Assembly (NCBI GenBank): GCA_037013685.1
Contig: CM072896.1
Coordinates: 9,737,444-9,801,443 of the forward strand
Direction: 5' to 3'
DNA length: 64,000 nt
Source of the DNA: Acridotheres tristis
Lineage: Eukaryota; Chordata; Aves; Passeriformes; Sturnidae
Numbering within the stretch: the stretch's first letter is position 1; each line of letters opens with the position of its first letter. The translations under genes were made by a program, and so were the position numbers. This document shows, piece after piece, positions 1 through 12,900 of the stretch. Below the pieces are notes generated by a model. The model did not search any database and was not told the origin of the DNA. It was given only the letters and a program-made list of their open reading frames with translations.

Positions 1-982
1 AGAAATTGTCAAGTAAGTATCCTCCTGGTCATTTGCCTGAAATGCTTTTGTCAATTCTACCTCTTCCTGTCTGTAAATGCTTCAGTCTAATTTGTAGACA
101 CTATTTTTAAATTAACTTCTTTTTTTTTGCAAAAAGAATATCTATTTCTTGGGAACGCTCTTTTTTTTTTTTTTTTTTTTTTTTTTCCCAAATTTTGGGC
201 TTGTGACCTCTACAGACATTTTACAGACATTATCCAGACATTTTGGCAACAGTCCCACTGTCAAATGTGGACAGCTGACAAGCCAATGCTGCAACACCCA
301 CTCAGCTTTTGGTTCTGTTTTCACTTTCAAAATTCAAAATTTTAACTTTGTTTGATCCATATGAAACTGGTAACATCACAGGAATTCAGTTCTAGTAGAG
401 TATTTTAAAAATTGCAGTATCAAATTTTCATACCGAAGAAGACATTCACAAAAATACATTATCACATGCTTATAAAGACATACTTAGGACCCACTTTGCT
501 TATTCAGCCCCTATTCAGGTTGAATTACTGGACTCAGTTGTTGGGTTTCCTCTTGCAAAAGGACTACAAGCAAAAATCAGGATATTTGAACAAAAAACAG
601 TGCATCATTTGAGATATTTTCAGGGATATTAAGAATTAACCAAGCAGACTAGAGTCTGCTATAGAGCCTGAGATAAGAAATACACTGCTTTGAAGCCTAG
701 CTCTGACACTTGCTCCATGGCCAGTCTCTGCCTTCACTGCCCCAATCCTGCATGAAAATTCTCTGCTTACCTCATTGGGATTTGCTGGCCTTTGTTGTCA
801 ATAGGAAACACAGCTGAAGTTAACCTAGTCATTTTACATTTTTTCAAAACATGTAACTGAGAGAAATTATATCAATAAGTATAAAGCCAAAGAATTTAGT
901 GAGTGTATTATTCTGTTAGAGGACTTGCTATGAATTTATAGGACCGATAATTTTTATAAAGAAATATTTGTTTAATACGTAC
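1..982 (-). other. COL4A4: COL4A4 intron, left end of window
   Basis: No further Gly-X-Y exon on either strand. A 26-base T run lies at 161-186 (an A tract in the sense of COL4A4). Confidence 0.7.
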
Positions 983-3900
983 AGGAACACCATCTAAACC
1001 AGGAAATCCTGGGACGCCAGTTGGGCCCTAAAAACAGGTGGTATGAAAAAACAAAGTTGATAAGGTCATTAACTCTTAAAAAGAATTAAAAACAATAATA
1101 TGTGGTACTATATAGCAAGAAACAAAATAACTGTCTTGTCTGAAATATTAATCAAAAGCCACAATTTTCAGAAATTAAGAATCTGAAAAAAACTTCAACA
1201 GGCCTAGCAGAAGACTAGTGCAAACAGTTACCCATGTGACAGGTGGTACAGTACAGGACAAATGTCTAATACTCAACAGCCATTCATCCTCTGAAGATTA
1301 TAAAATGACAGAGAATGGGAAGTTGCCTGTAACTTATAAAATATTTCTGTACATAATTTCACAATGCTGCTCCAGTACAATACAATTTTTGTTTACAGTA
1401 TTTACATTTCAGGTGTGCTAGATACTGACATTAGTGATTTCACTCTGTGATCAGTCAAATTAGATTTTTAAAACTAAGATGAAGTACCAAGAGCCAGGGA
1501 TTGTACAGATATGAAAGATATGAATCTGAACAGCAATTTATAATCTCTAAGTGGTAATAAAATTCTGTTTAGTGCAGCACTTTTATAAGCACCATACTGC
1601 TCCCTCCAGCTCCACACTTCTACATCTTCTTTGAGGTTAAGGAAAATGACATGGTATGTGACAATCTGAGTCTGTCTGTTCATCATATTTTATGTCTTCT
1701 GACAATTCTAATCTTGCAATCCACAGCAAAAAATCTCCTGAAATACTTTTTCAAGAATTAATTTTCTGTAATTAACCTCTGTGAGAGTTTTGTGTGAGCA
1801 AGAAAATAGTTTGGCAAATGCTTTTTGGTCATTCAAGTTCTGTTTCGCTTATTTAACATTACACACTATATACACCTAAAAGAGCTGTCTGTGGTGTTTC
1901 CTACCTTATCACCTTTTTCTCCAGCTGGCCCAGGCTGCCCATTCTCACCTCTCTGTCCTTTCTCCCCTGGCAGACCAGCTGGTCCTGTAGATCCCAAGGA
2001 CCCAATTGGACCTTGAGCTCCCAGCTCACCAGGCTGACCCTGAAAAGAGTTCAAAAAAGTGAATGACTACTGCTGTAACCCCCACAGCAATTCAGAGATG
2101 ACTCTGTGGATAAAACAAGGCTTACAATGTATAAATATTCATGATTGAAAATAGCTGCTGGACAGCCTGCAAAACTGTCCCCTCCATTAGGTGCTGTAGG
2201 AACATGACCTTCAAGTTTATCAACTTGCGTAAGGTGATAATATTTTTTTCACCTTCATCAGGTCTCCAAGACCACCTCTCTGAGATGCTTGGGATAACCT
2301 GCAAGTCTCCACCAATTGAAGCATCACCTTTTGCAAGACTAGGACTCCAATGAGCATTGTTTTCCCACCAGAAAAATGAGGACTCAATTTAGACAAAGGG
2401 ACTTTGTACACAATTAGAACAAATCAAGCGAGTTCCCTCTTTCAAGACACGGTATGCCAATTATCTTAAGTTTTTCTAGCTCACATTTTTCATAGTCACT
2501 CTCATATCTTAGTGCAAGTTTCCTGGGGAAAAAAATAATAGTTATTAGAAAACATATTCACAGAAAGTATCAATTTTAATAGATTGTGTTAAAATGGATT
2601 GGGACGTTGAAGAATGTAATTTATCTATAAATGGCTCTAAATTGAGTATTTGTACCTTCATTACCATGCAGTCTTCATAGATTTCTACTAACTTTTCCAA
2701 GGTAATATAGATTCTCCTGAAGCCAAATTACTTCTTATGCCAACTGGACTTTTCAGTCTATAACACTGGTGTGGAGTTGTTTCAGATGTGTTGCAGTTTT
2801 TGATCTGTGCTGCTCAACAACTATGCAATCATAGATTCAAAGTGCTGAATAAAGTAAACTTTCTAATCAGGCTTCACATGTGAGCTGTCTATACTTCCAC
2901 CCTATAAAAATCTATGTTATTGCAGGTCTTTATTTCTCTTACATTTCTTTTCCATTTTATATCATTATCCTTGTCTACCTATAACTTGATCTGTTTCCAA
3001 ACTGAAGACTGTTTTGCTTTCTTTCCAGATTTCATCCATTAATTATAATTAATTATTATAACTATAATTAATTATATTAGTTACACATTAGTATGTACAA
3101 TCAATCAATTTTAGTATAGAACTAATTATTATAATTCAGTATTTTAAAAGAGAGCAAAATGGAACCCCATACGTTCCTGAGAAAACCCTACGGTTTTAGG
3201 ACCACTTGAGGGCAGTAAAAGATATTTCAGTAATACAGAAGTAACAGACTATATCTTTACTTTTATGAATGGATTGACAGAAGAAAAAAAAAGATGGAAA
3301 TGAAAGATAATTGTAAGAAGATATGTAGACTCAGGAAGCAAAAGAACTGAAGGCTTGCTTCTCAGTGTAAACACTTCAGCAGGCTGAATCTATCTGGACA
3401 AAATCTTGTGAATTATAAGCAGGGACTTAAGCTTCTTTTACTTTTTATTTATTTTCTACTTTTCTTTTTAAAATCAGTGTGATTTGACAGTTGGAGCAGA
3501 AGTGAAAAAATGTATGGTACACATCATTCAATCAAACCAGCAAAGCAACAGAGAAGGTAATTACTATGTTTGCACAGGAACGTACTATAGGCTCATGTCA
3601 CAGTGGAAGTAGGGCTGGGTGACCACTGGCCCTTAAGATGTGAAAAGGAACTTAGTCCAGAGGCTGGAAAAAGAAGTCCTACACTTAGGAATAAGGACAT
3701 CCTAAAAAAAGAATCCTCATATGAGTCATGTTCCATTTATCTTTTCTCACTCCTCTCACTGCAGCCTTGATCCTGCTTCCAGAGAAGTCACTAGCAAATA
3801 TTCCAGGGCAGAATCAGTATGTTGTCCTCTCTAACAGTTAAAATTTTTGTGATACCAGAATTTCAGCAGTGTAAAATATTATGCAAATTAAGGGCTACTG

Positions 3901-6900
3901 GTATTAAAAGCTGGTGATTCTGCATCCTTGTTAACAGTGAATGGACAGTGGGGTTCCTGGGTGATGAGTGTTTGCTTGCATGAACACTTGCAGCCTGTCT
4001 ACTGGCAGTGCATTGCTTATTCTATGTTAGAATGAATTTATTAATTGAAGTACTTCTAAGGCAGCTATTATGCCCTTTAAATACTTGACTGAAAAACTAA
4101 TTGGACAACCATTTTAATTAATGCATCATTTTGAGTACAAGTGAAATGAATCAGACTAATAATATAATAAAATACAACTGTTTGAACCATTGACTTTACT
4201 GTAAGTGGCCTTTTAGTTCTCTAAACTAGCGATTACCTTGCAAAATGCATCATTCATCAACAGGACAAGAAAAGCATAAGATGTTTTGCACTCATTTTAT
4301 AATGCCTTTGTCTTTCAATGCATTTTGTTGACAACAGGTTTCTGCACCAACTTCAATTTTCTTATTTACTAGTGTATATGCTCTGCATTCAAGAGTTGAA
4401 AGAGAAAATTTTCAAAACCTGTTATATCCTTTGGACAGTTAAGAAACATGATTTTTACTGCACTCAGAAAAAATGCTGAGACACTGTAGGCATTCTATGG
4501 TAGTTATTATACCTAACAAATAAACGCTTCCAGGACATGTAGTCCTTTAGGTTGATAAAATGTCTTCATTTGCTGCTACCCTGTGAATTAATTGACTCCA
4601 TGGTCTTCAGTAGAGGGTAGTGAAGTCATAGAACAGAGTCACTGAATTCAAAATTCACAATGGGTTTGGCAGCTGATACAACTTTAGCATGCCATGTGAA
4701 GCTGATGGATTCTCTCTCTTTCTTTCAGCTCAAAGACTGATAATGACTGGAGCTTTGTTAAGACCAAACTGATACCATGCCATAACATCTATTATCACAT
4801 CTATTATTTGTGCCCATCCAATGTGACTACCACAGCATTACAGTCTCAGGACAGCTGTAAAAATAAAGAGGATGAAGGTAGTCATGCTCATGTGGAAATG
4901 ACAAATTAGCTCAGATAAAATGAACAGAATATTATGCCCGCTCTGCCATCTGATGCCAATAAATTCCTCTAGGTTTTCAGTGCCTTGTTAATTGTCTAGG
5001 TCAGGAGCTACCATGCCAAGACTACAGTCTGTTATTTTAGCATATCCTGAGCTTGACCTGCAGTAAGAAATTGACTTTAAGCAAAACAAGGCTATATTGT
5101 TTTTTAATTAACTATGCTTCCTAAGAGTAAGACTGCAAATACTTCAGAATCATGAAACAAAACATTTAATATTGTTTGGAAAAGGCAATGGCCAAGGTTA
5201 TCTGGAATTAATTATTTTTGATGCATGAGACTGAAAGCACCTGATTTTGAGAGTGCCTTAAGCACTTAACTGTCTCAAGCACAATGTTTTAAAGGAGTCT
5301 TAATTGAAAATGAGAAAACTTCATGCTACTCGAATGAATTGTCTTGCTTGTTATCAATAAAGTCGAAAGAAGCCCAATTATCACCTTCAGCTATGGAGAT
5401 GTACCAGTGACGTACCCGTGAAATGTACTTACCTTCTGTTCATAAAAACAAAAGTGAAAATGCCCAGCAATTCCACACAGATTGTAGGCAAATAATACAG
5501 TAACCCTTTCCACTGTGCACTGGACTCTGGCTTGTAACCAGCCTTTTTCATTTCCCCAGGAGCAGGACAGAGCAAGAAGGAAAGTAAAGCAGTCTGTGGG
5601 CAAGAGAGGAGCACTCACAAAGCGTTTGGAGAGATGTTTTATTTTGTCATTTTCTTAGTGAGGTGGGGGCATCTGCTGCTGCTCTAAGCTCCACCCATGT
5701 GCTCTCCCCTTTCGGAAGAGCTGATCAAATACAGAGCAAAGCCACAGCTTCCAGGGCTTGGAGTCGTGTCCATTCTGGGAAGATTCTACTCCTCACTGGG
5801 TAAGACTAGAAACAAACTGATTTTCACTGTGAGCCAAGGCTCAAAAAAGCCCAGAACAAGCCGTCTTCTAAATATAAAACTGATTAAGATAAATATGAGA
5901 AATCACACAATTTGGCATTAAATCCAGTCTCTTGTCCTTAACAGACCAAATTAGATAATTTTTTTCATACATTTTTAGCCGAGTAAATGCAATAATAATA
6001 CTTAGAGCTTGACTTTTCATAGAATCAAAGAATGGTTTGGGATAAAAGGGATCTTAAAGATCACATAGTTCCAAACCCCCTGTGCCATGGTTAGGAACAC
6101 CTTCCACTAGACCTGGTCACTCAAAACCCCATTCAACCTGGTCTTGGAACACTTTCAAGGATGAGGTATCCACAGCTTCCCTGGGCAACCTGTGCCAGGG
6201 CCTCAGCACCCTCACACTAAAGAATTTCTTCCTCATACCTAATCTAAACTCTCTCTCAGCCTGAAGCCACTACCCCTTGATCTGTCACTACAGGCCTTTG
6301 TAAATAGTCTATCTTTCTTGTAAAGAACATCTACACCATGCTCTAAACTGTTGGAAAATGTGGAACTTATCATATTAGGCAACTTTATTATATTTTTCAA
6401 TTATATAATATGCTACAAGAACAAAACACCTAATGATGCAGCTTAGTATTCACAGTGATACTTCACAGAAGCATGACAAATCACAGTGAAGTGCTCAAAA
6501 CATCATTCATAATGTATACTTATGTTTGTGTTTTAACCCTGTGGGACTTGGAAAAGAAAAACTATCCAATAAACCAGTGGGTGTCACTATTGTGTTAAAC
6601 AAACTCAACAAATCATAATTTAGCACTGAAACTCTTAACTGCTAATGGCTGAAAGCAGAGAGAGCTCCAAAAGACATAAATATTATAGAAATAGACCACA
6701 AATAATTAACATCAGCCTAGCTAATAAAATTAAATTGAATTTTGCTCTGTACCATTTTATTGAAACAAGTTACTGTTGACAATTTTTGGTTGATTCAAAT
6801 CTGTAAAAAAGAATTATTTTGTAGAATTTTATCTTGCTTGATTTGGAAAAGCTTCATAATCTGCAGCAACTGAGAAAAACCACCATATTCATTATAGTAG

Positions 6901-9900
6901 GATAGGAGAACCAAAAGTATTAAGAAAAGAAAGATGCTCAAGAACAAAAGGAGGGATAATTAACAAGGTAAAAAGTTCTGAAAATTTGAAAAATGTCTAA
7001 TATGAAAAATGCTAATTTACAGATGCTGTAGCTGGGCATCGTATATGATGAACAACCTCAAAGAGACCTTGCAGTGATTGGTGTGATTTTCCTTACAGAC
7101 TGGAGTGGCTATTCCACATTCTGGTAAGCAGGATCCATTCCCTACCAGTTCAACTTTTAACTTCTGCAGTCAGAGAACTGCCTATCTCTCTGCCCAGTTA
7201 CAAAAAGAAAAAAAAAGTGTGGTTTGCTTCAGATATAGATTTAGGGGTCTTATTTCTCTGGGTCTGTTTTATAGAAAACCATAATTTGGTTCTCAGTGAA
7301 TGTAAGTGAAATGTATAACTGGTCTCAGGAATCTTCTGCTTTAAAACTTACAGCTAATGTACTGGGAAAAAATGATCAACAAGTAGGAGGCAAATAATGG
7401 GAGAAATCTGGATTTCCTCAGATGCCAGTGTACATACATCTCTGATAGTGGATTTGAGATGAAGCAGAAGGATTTTGCAAATTTATTTCCTGAGGGTGCC
7501 ATTTTAAAATTCAAATACAAGTACTACATATTCCATGTGAATGATAGACTGCCACTGCACATTGACATGCAAAAAAAGTGTGTTTTAATAAATGCCTCTT
7601 ACTTCCCAAAATAGACAGAATTTGCACACTTTTCAGAGTTAGTGTATTTAAAATATGTTTACACTGTGCTGTAAATTGAACTCAGATAACCCATGGAATC
7701 TACGAAGGAAATCTGGCAACTCACAAGAGCTACTGGGGAGATGTCACAAGAGAAGCAGAGCCAGAGTTTTGACTTACTCTCAGGTAACTGCTCATTCTTA
7801 CCTCAGGCCAGTGCATTCTTGCCCTGCAGTGACTGATACCAGCTGACTTCCTAGCTCACCTGTGACACCCAAGTGACTCAGCATCTCCTGTGAATGCTAA
7901 CTCCTTACATCTGAAGTGTCAGAAAGTGTAAAACCCTCCTCTTAGATTTCTGTTTGCTGCATTCTCCCCTACACTAGGATAAAAATAAGCCTCTTGCTTC
8001 ATCCATCTGCAAAAGAACGAGCATTGGTCCTGCTGAGTTATATTTATAATTCACTTTGATCCAGGCATTTCACATGACCCCATAGAAGCCAGATCAGGTT
8101 GGGTCATGAACAGATGCTTGCTTCCCAAATCTACTTAACTAAAAACAAAGCCAACGGAATTGAATAGGATCAAACTCTGGGTCAGCACAGGACAGGTTTA
8201 CAAGCGGTCAGTGCTAACTGCAAACATTTTTTTAACAATCTAAATTCTATTAGAGCAGCCAGCATTTTTAGAAGCCAGTGATAAAATATTGCAGGAGTTT
8301 TCTAGGAAACAACTTTCCGATGTAGAAAAAAAGAGAATGAAATGGTGGAAAGGTTTTATTCTGTCTTTAATGAAAATTGAAATCACAGACTTTACAGCCT
8401 ACCAAAAAGGAAGAGGGGAAAAAGAATCTAGTAAGTCAGGTAGAACACTTACTGCCATATATACTTTCACTAATGATGTTTTGCCTTATTTATCTGTTCT
8501 ACAGTTCTGAAATGGCTAGATATAATAGCACAAAGTAGGGGCAAAGAGATTTAGCAGCACATTTTAATGGTGTCCTATGGAAGAAAGAGTCCTTTTGAAT
8601 TGTGAAGATCACAAGAGAAACAGTTTCATGTAAAACTAACTCCAACAAGACTGTAATCCCAAGTGAACAGAAGTCAAAATTTCATTGTGATGTGAACAAT
8701 TGTAATGATATACTACTAGCAGTAGTGACTAAAATGTTTTTTCAGACAATGGTTTCTTGCTAATGAATAGGAGTGCAAATGTATTTATTGCACAGAGGTA
8801 TATATGTTAGAGAGAATTAAAAATGATAGGTACACAAGCTCTTCTAAAACACAATAGAGCAACTGATGCATAGCTATAAAGGTTATATTTAAATATTAAA
8901 TGAAAGGTCAGCTATTTGCTTCTACTTGTCTTTCAATTTTCCCAGTATCAATACATTCAAGGATGGCCATGGCAGTTTCATTTTCTTATTCCCATGGTCA
9001 GCTTTTCTCTAGCTAAACTTCAATTATCATTACCTTGTCGACTTAATAAAGAAGGCTTTTGATGTTGAAATTTAAAATATTTTCAAATGGGCAAATAGAA
9101 GGCAAAGTTCTGAATATTTAGGCTTGTGTACTGTACAATGCCAGAGGCTTTTAATAACCATTTGTTTCTTACCATTTCAAGACAGGATTGAGAAAGATGC
9201 AAAACTGAGGAAAGAGCCTCAGAGCAGGATTCAGACAGAAAAGCAGATAAAGCAGATGTTTTGCATTCTAGAAAGCTAACAATAAGATAAACCAATCTTT
9301 TATTTTTGTAATGGGTAGCCTCCACAAAAGCTTGGAGAGCAAATTTAGTGTGTCAGAGTGTAAAAGCAGAACACAGAAAAGTTTAAAACCCAGAAGAATT
9401 TTAGTATGAAAGAAAAGATTAAATAATCCTATAGAAAATTATTGATCACCATACATTAGTATAGAAAATATGTGCAGTAATCTATGTGAAGCAATGTTTA
9501 GTTAAGCCATGTTTCATGTAGGGTTTGAAGAGTACTTCTGTTTCTAGTATATTGATTAATATAAATGACTGCATGAAATATAAATTCCTATTACATTGGA
9601 GATACTTTATCCATTATTCATCAGGGTACTTATATCAGAGCTTTTTCAGAAAATGCTACAATTCTCAGACTTACAGCTGCATAACAACATTCAATTCATT
9701 TTGAAGTGTTTACTACACCTCTATTTGGCACTTAGGTCCGGTTCCTTGGAATTATTTAGAAAACTAACTGCAAATGCATGAATCATAGTACAGTTTACCT
9801 GTGATGAGGACAGCCTAGGAAAGAGCCAGAACAACTGCAGGAGATATTTATTATTGACTAAGTATGGCCATGTAATTCAGAACTTCTGGGCTACTGAGTG

Positions 9901-12900
9901 AGAACCCAAATGAGGGAAATTCCCCCTAGTTTGAAAGTCAGGTTTTTTTAAATGGCACTTCAGGTTTTTGGTATCTAAAACAGTCTGTTCAGTAGCACTG
10001 AGACACTGCAGTGGTACCAGTCAAAATACTTTTCCTGGGATGCCCTTTTGTTAGCACAGTGTTACAGAGATACACACACCCTAGGCCTCTATTATGAAAA
10101 TCCTACAGCATGGGGGACTTTCACATAGACATAATCCTGGAGGATTAGGATAGGATCCAAGGACACCAGGGCAGTGATCATGACACAGCAAAGCGTGCAG
10201 CTAACTGCAGAAGCACAGGAAGAAAAAGGTGTGTCTTGCTTTTCTGGCAATTCAGGTTGAACACAAAGAAATGGGGCATGTGGCTCTTCCAAAACTGATC
10301 CACCATATTCAACCTTCCCAGACCTAAACTTAACCATTAGTTCTTCGGTAGAAAAAAATTTTCATCACTGACAATTTTTCAGTTGATCACCAATCAGGAC
10401 ATACATATTCATATGTGTATATATATGTTTTTTCCTCACACAATGTTTAAATTATTGGTGATCTCTGTGAGCAATTAGCAAAATGCACAGTTACTAATTT
10501 TGGCATGTAATGTGAAAGTGCCTTAGAGTTGTTTTATAATTATTCATAAGACAAAGACAATTCAGGCTTCTTTTAAAGTTAGTATATTAAGTGAGTAAGC
10601 TAAAAAGTCTGCAAACATCTTTAGAGTCACCTAACCCAAAGAAGAAATAATTAAGTTCTCATAAAGCTAGAGAGTGGCATGGACATTCTCTTTCAACCAG
10701 CCTCTTAGCAGAAAACAAGCACAGATTTCTATATATGTATTAGTAATTACATTTATCTAATTCCTAGACTGATTTCAAAGAATCCTTAATACAAGAAAGG
10801 TACTATGATTAGTACAAACCCAATTAGAAACAAAATTGTTTACAAACAATCTTAGGTTTCTTCAGTGACAGCTATACTTGATACCAGTGAGAGAATTATG
10901 CTAGTTTATCAGATGTGTTTATGTCTGATTATTGATTTATTGATTTATCAACCATGTTGATTTTCAGGAACAGCAATGTGCACAAAATGAACAGTATTTA
11001 CAACAGTTACTATCATTAGTTCTAATCACCACTTACCCTTGATCCTTTTTCTGGAAAGCACCGACAAACTGAACAGTCCTGTCCCCCACAGGGATCAATA
11101 TAAGCATATCCTCCCTAAAAATTGAAAGGTTATGGATTTACCAATACACAACAGACAACAATCCAACAATCACATTATCAAATATTGTCAGCTGGACATA
11201 TTAGCTAATCAGACGATTTTCAAGGCAAAAGATCTTTCATCAACATAAACATGCTGGCAAGGTAGAAGCAATATGTAAAAGCTTATTACTTGTTGCTATA
11301 GGGGGTAGAAGACCTTAACTACAAGTTATGTCACATAACACTAAATATTACACCAAATATAACTTAGGAAACCAGCTGCACCTGAAATAAATTTTAACAG
11401 AATCAGCATTTCATTTGCAATAATGTAAAATTTGTAATCCATCACATTATTTTAGATTGTTCAACTACAATGAAATAAGACAAAACAAGGTGAAGGAGCA
11501 AGAAGTTCACTCAGAGATAAAACCCTGAATTTAATTATTGTCTATTAAATGAAATTAAGTATATGCATGGTTTAATGATGCATTTTCTACTATTAATTTA
11601 CTTACTCCTTGTATTAAAAATTTCTATTAATGTCCTTCTAATAGTAAAGAAGTGACTGCTTTTTTCATCAAATTGTAATGAGAAAAAAAATAACATTCAG
11701 GGGGAAGTGAAAACACAACAAAACCTTCTGTGTGGTAAATGAACATAATTTCATTTTTCTTTTCTATTTCTCCAAATGTAGTAATAAATACACATCATAT
11801 ATACTTATAAACTAAGCTGGAATGTCCACTAAAAAACATTTTTTTCAGTAAAACTGTGTAAATGATCAAAGATGCTTTAAAAATAATATTAACAAGGAGG
11901 TAAAAGATTCAAGAATAATGTAGGTAACCAAGTAAACTGTGATAAAACAAATATTTCCTCAGCGTGGGTTTTCATTATTATCAAGGCCAAGATTGTTTTG
12001 TTACTGATTTTAATACCCAACAGAACACTATAGGCTCATACCTCAATGTTTCAAGGAGAAAACACTGACAAATATTAGATAAGGATGAAAAATTCTGTTC
12101 TTTATGACATTTTTAGAATATCTGGAATTCTCAAACCCCAGTCAAGAGGGTATGATGGTCTCTCTCACAGACTACTTGTCTTTCACACTGCATTTCCCAT
12201 GAAATTACTAATCTATTCTGCTCCAGTCTCTCACATAGTTGTTAGAATCTTGCTTCTCCTGGAATGTCAATAGAATACAAGTGTCTAATAACAGAACTAT
12301 TACCCTTTCTTCTGATTGAACAGTTCTTTTTAAAAAATATTTCCATCTTCAACAGCTCAAATAAAAAGGGATGAGTTTAGAGATTAAAAAAAACCTCTAC
12401 AAAAAAAGAGCTTTAGAGATTTAGAAAAATATTTGAAAGAATACAAAGAGGATGGACTTGAAAGAAGTTTCAGTGAGGGCATTGCAAACCTAAGGGTAAT
12501 ATGAAGGCCAGTACAGAGAGGATAATAAAGTAGATATTGAAATTAGATTATGTGTGACACTTTGGCTTCAGAGGGATGAGACTGTCCATAGAAGCCAGTT
12601 TAAGATCTAGGCTAACATACAGAGCAGAATGGAAAGCTAGAATTGACATATGCCATAATACAGAACCATTTATGAGAAAGGAGACAGACTCAGTGAACAA
12701 TGGAGGGTTTTCTATCTGCAGCTTTCCAAACGTACCTCAAGAAGCCAGAATTAGAATTAGGAAAATCCAGAGCATAAAATTGCAAAATATATAAGATGAG
12801 TAGCAGAAAGGAAAGTCAGAACTGCAGAAATATGGAAAGGAACATTGTGCTTTTCCCAAAGAACTATTGGTCATTGTGGTGCATGTGGTGCTACTTGTTT

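Larger units (their letters stand above)
2040..11036 (-). other. COL4A4: COL4A4 intron after the 7S exon (about 9.0 kb)
   Basis: Large AT-rich intron. It contains a CR1 fragment at 6017-6328 and an AT-rich palindromic patch near 3041-3079. Short open frames scattered through it have no motifs. No other exon of either collagen gene is seen inside it. Confidence 0.8.

Noticed and set aside
760..810. Exon-like segment on the minus strand with a GAG|GTAAGC donor.
   Set aside because: The short peptide is not Gly-X-Y and does not match the expected next COL4A4 exon.
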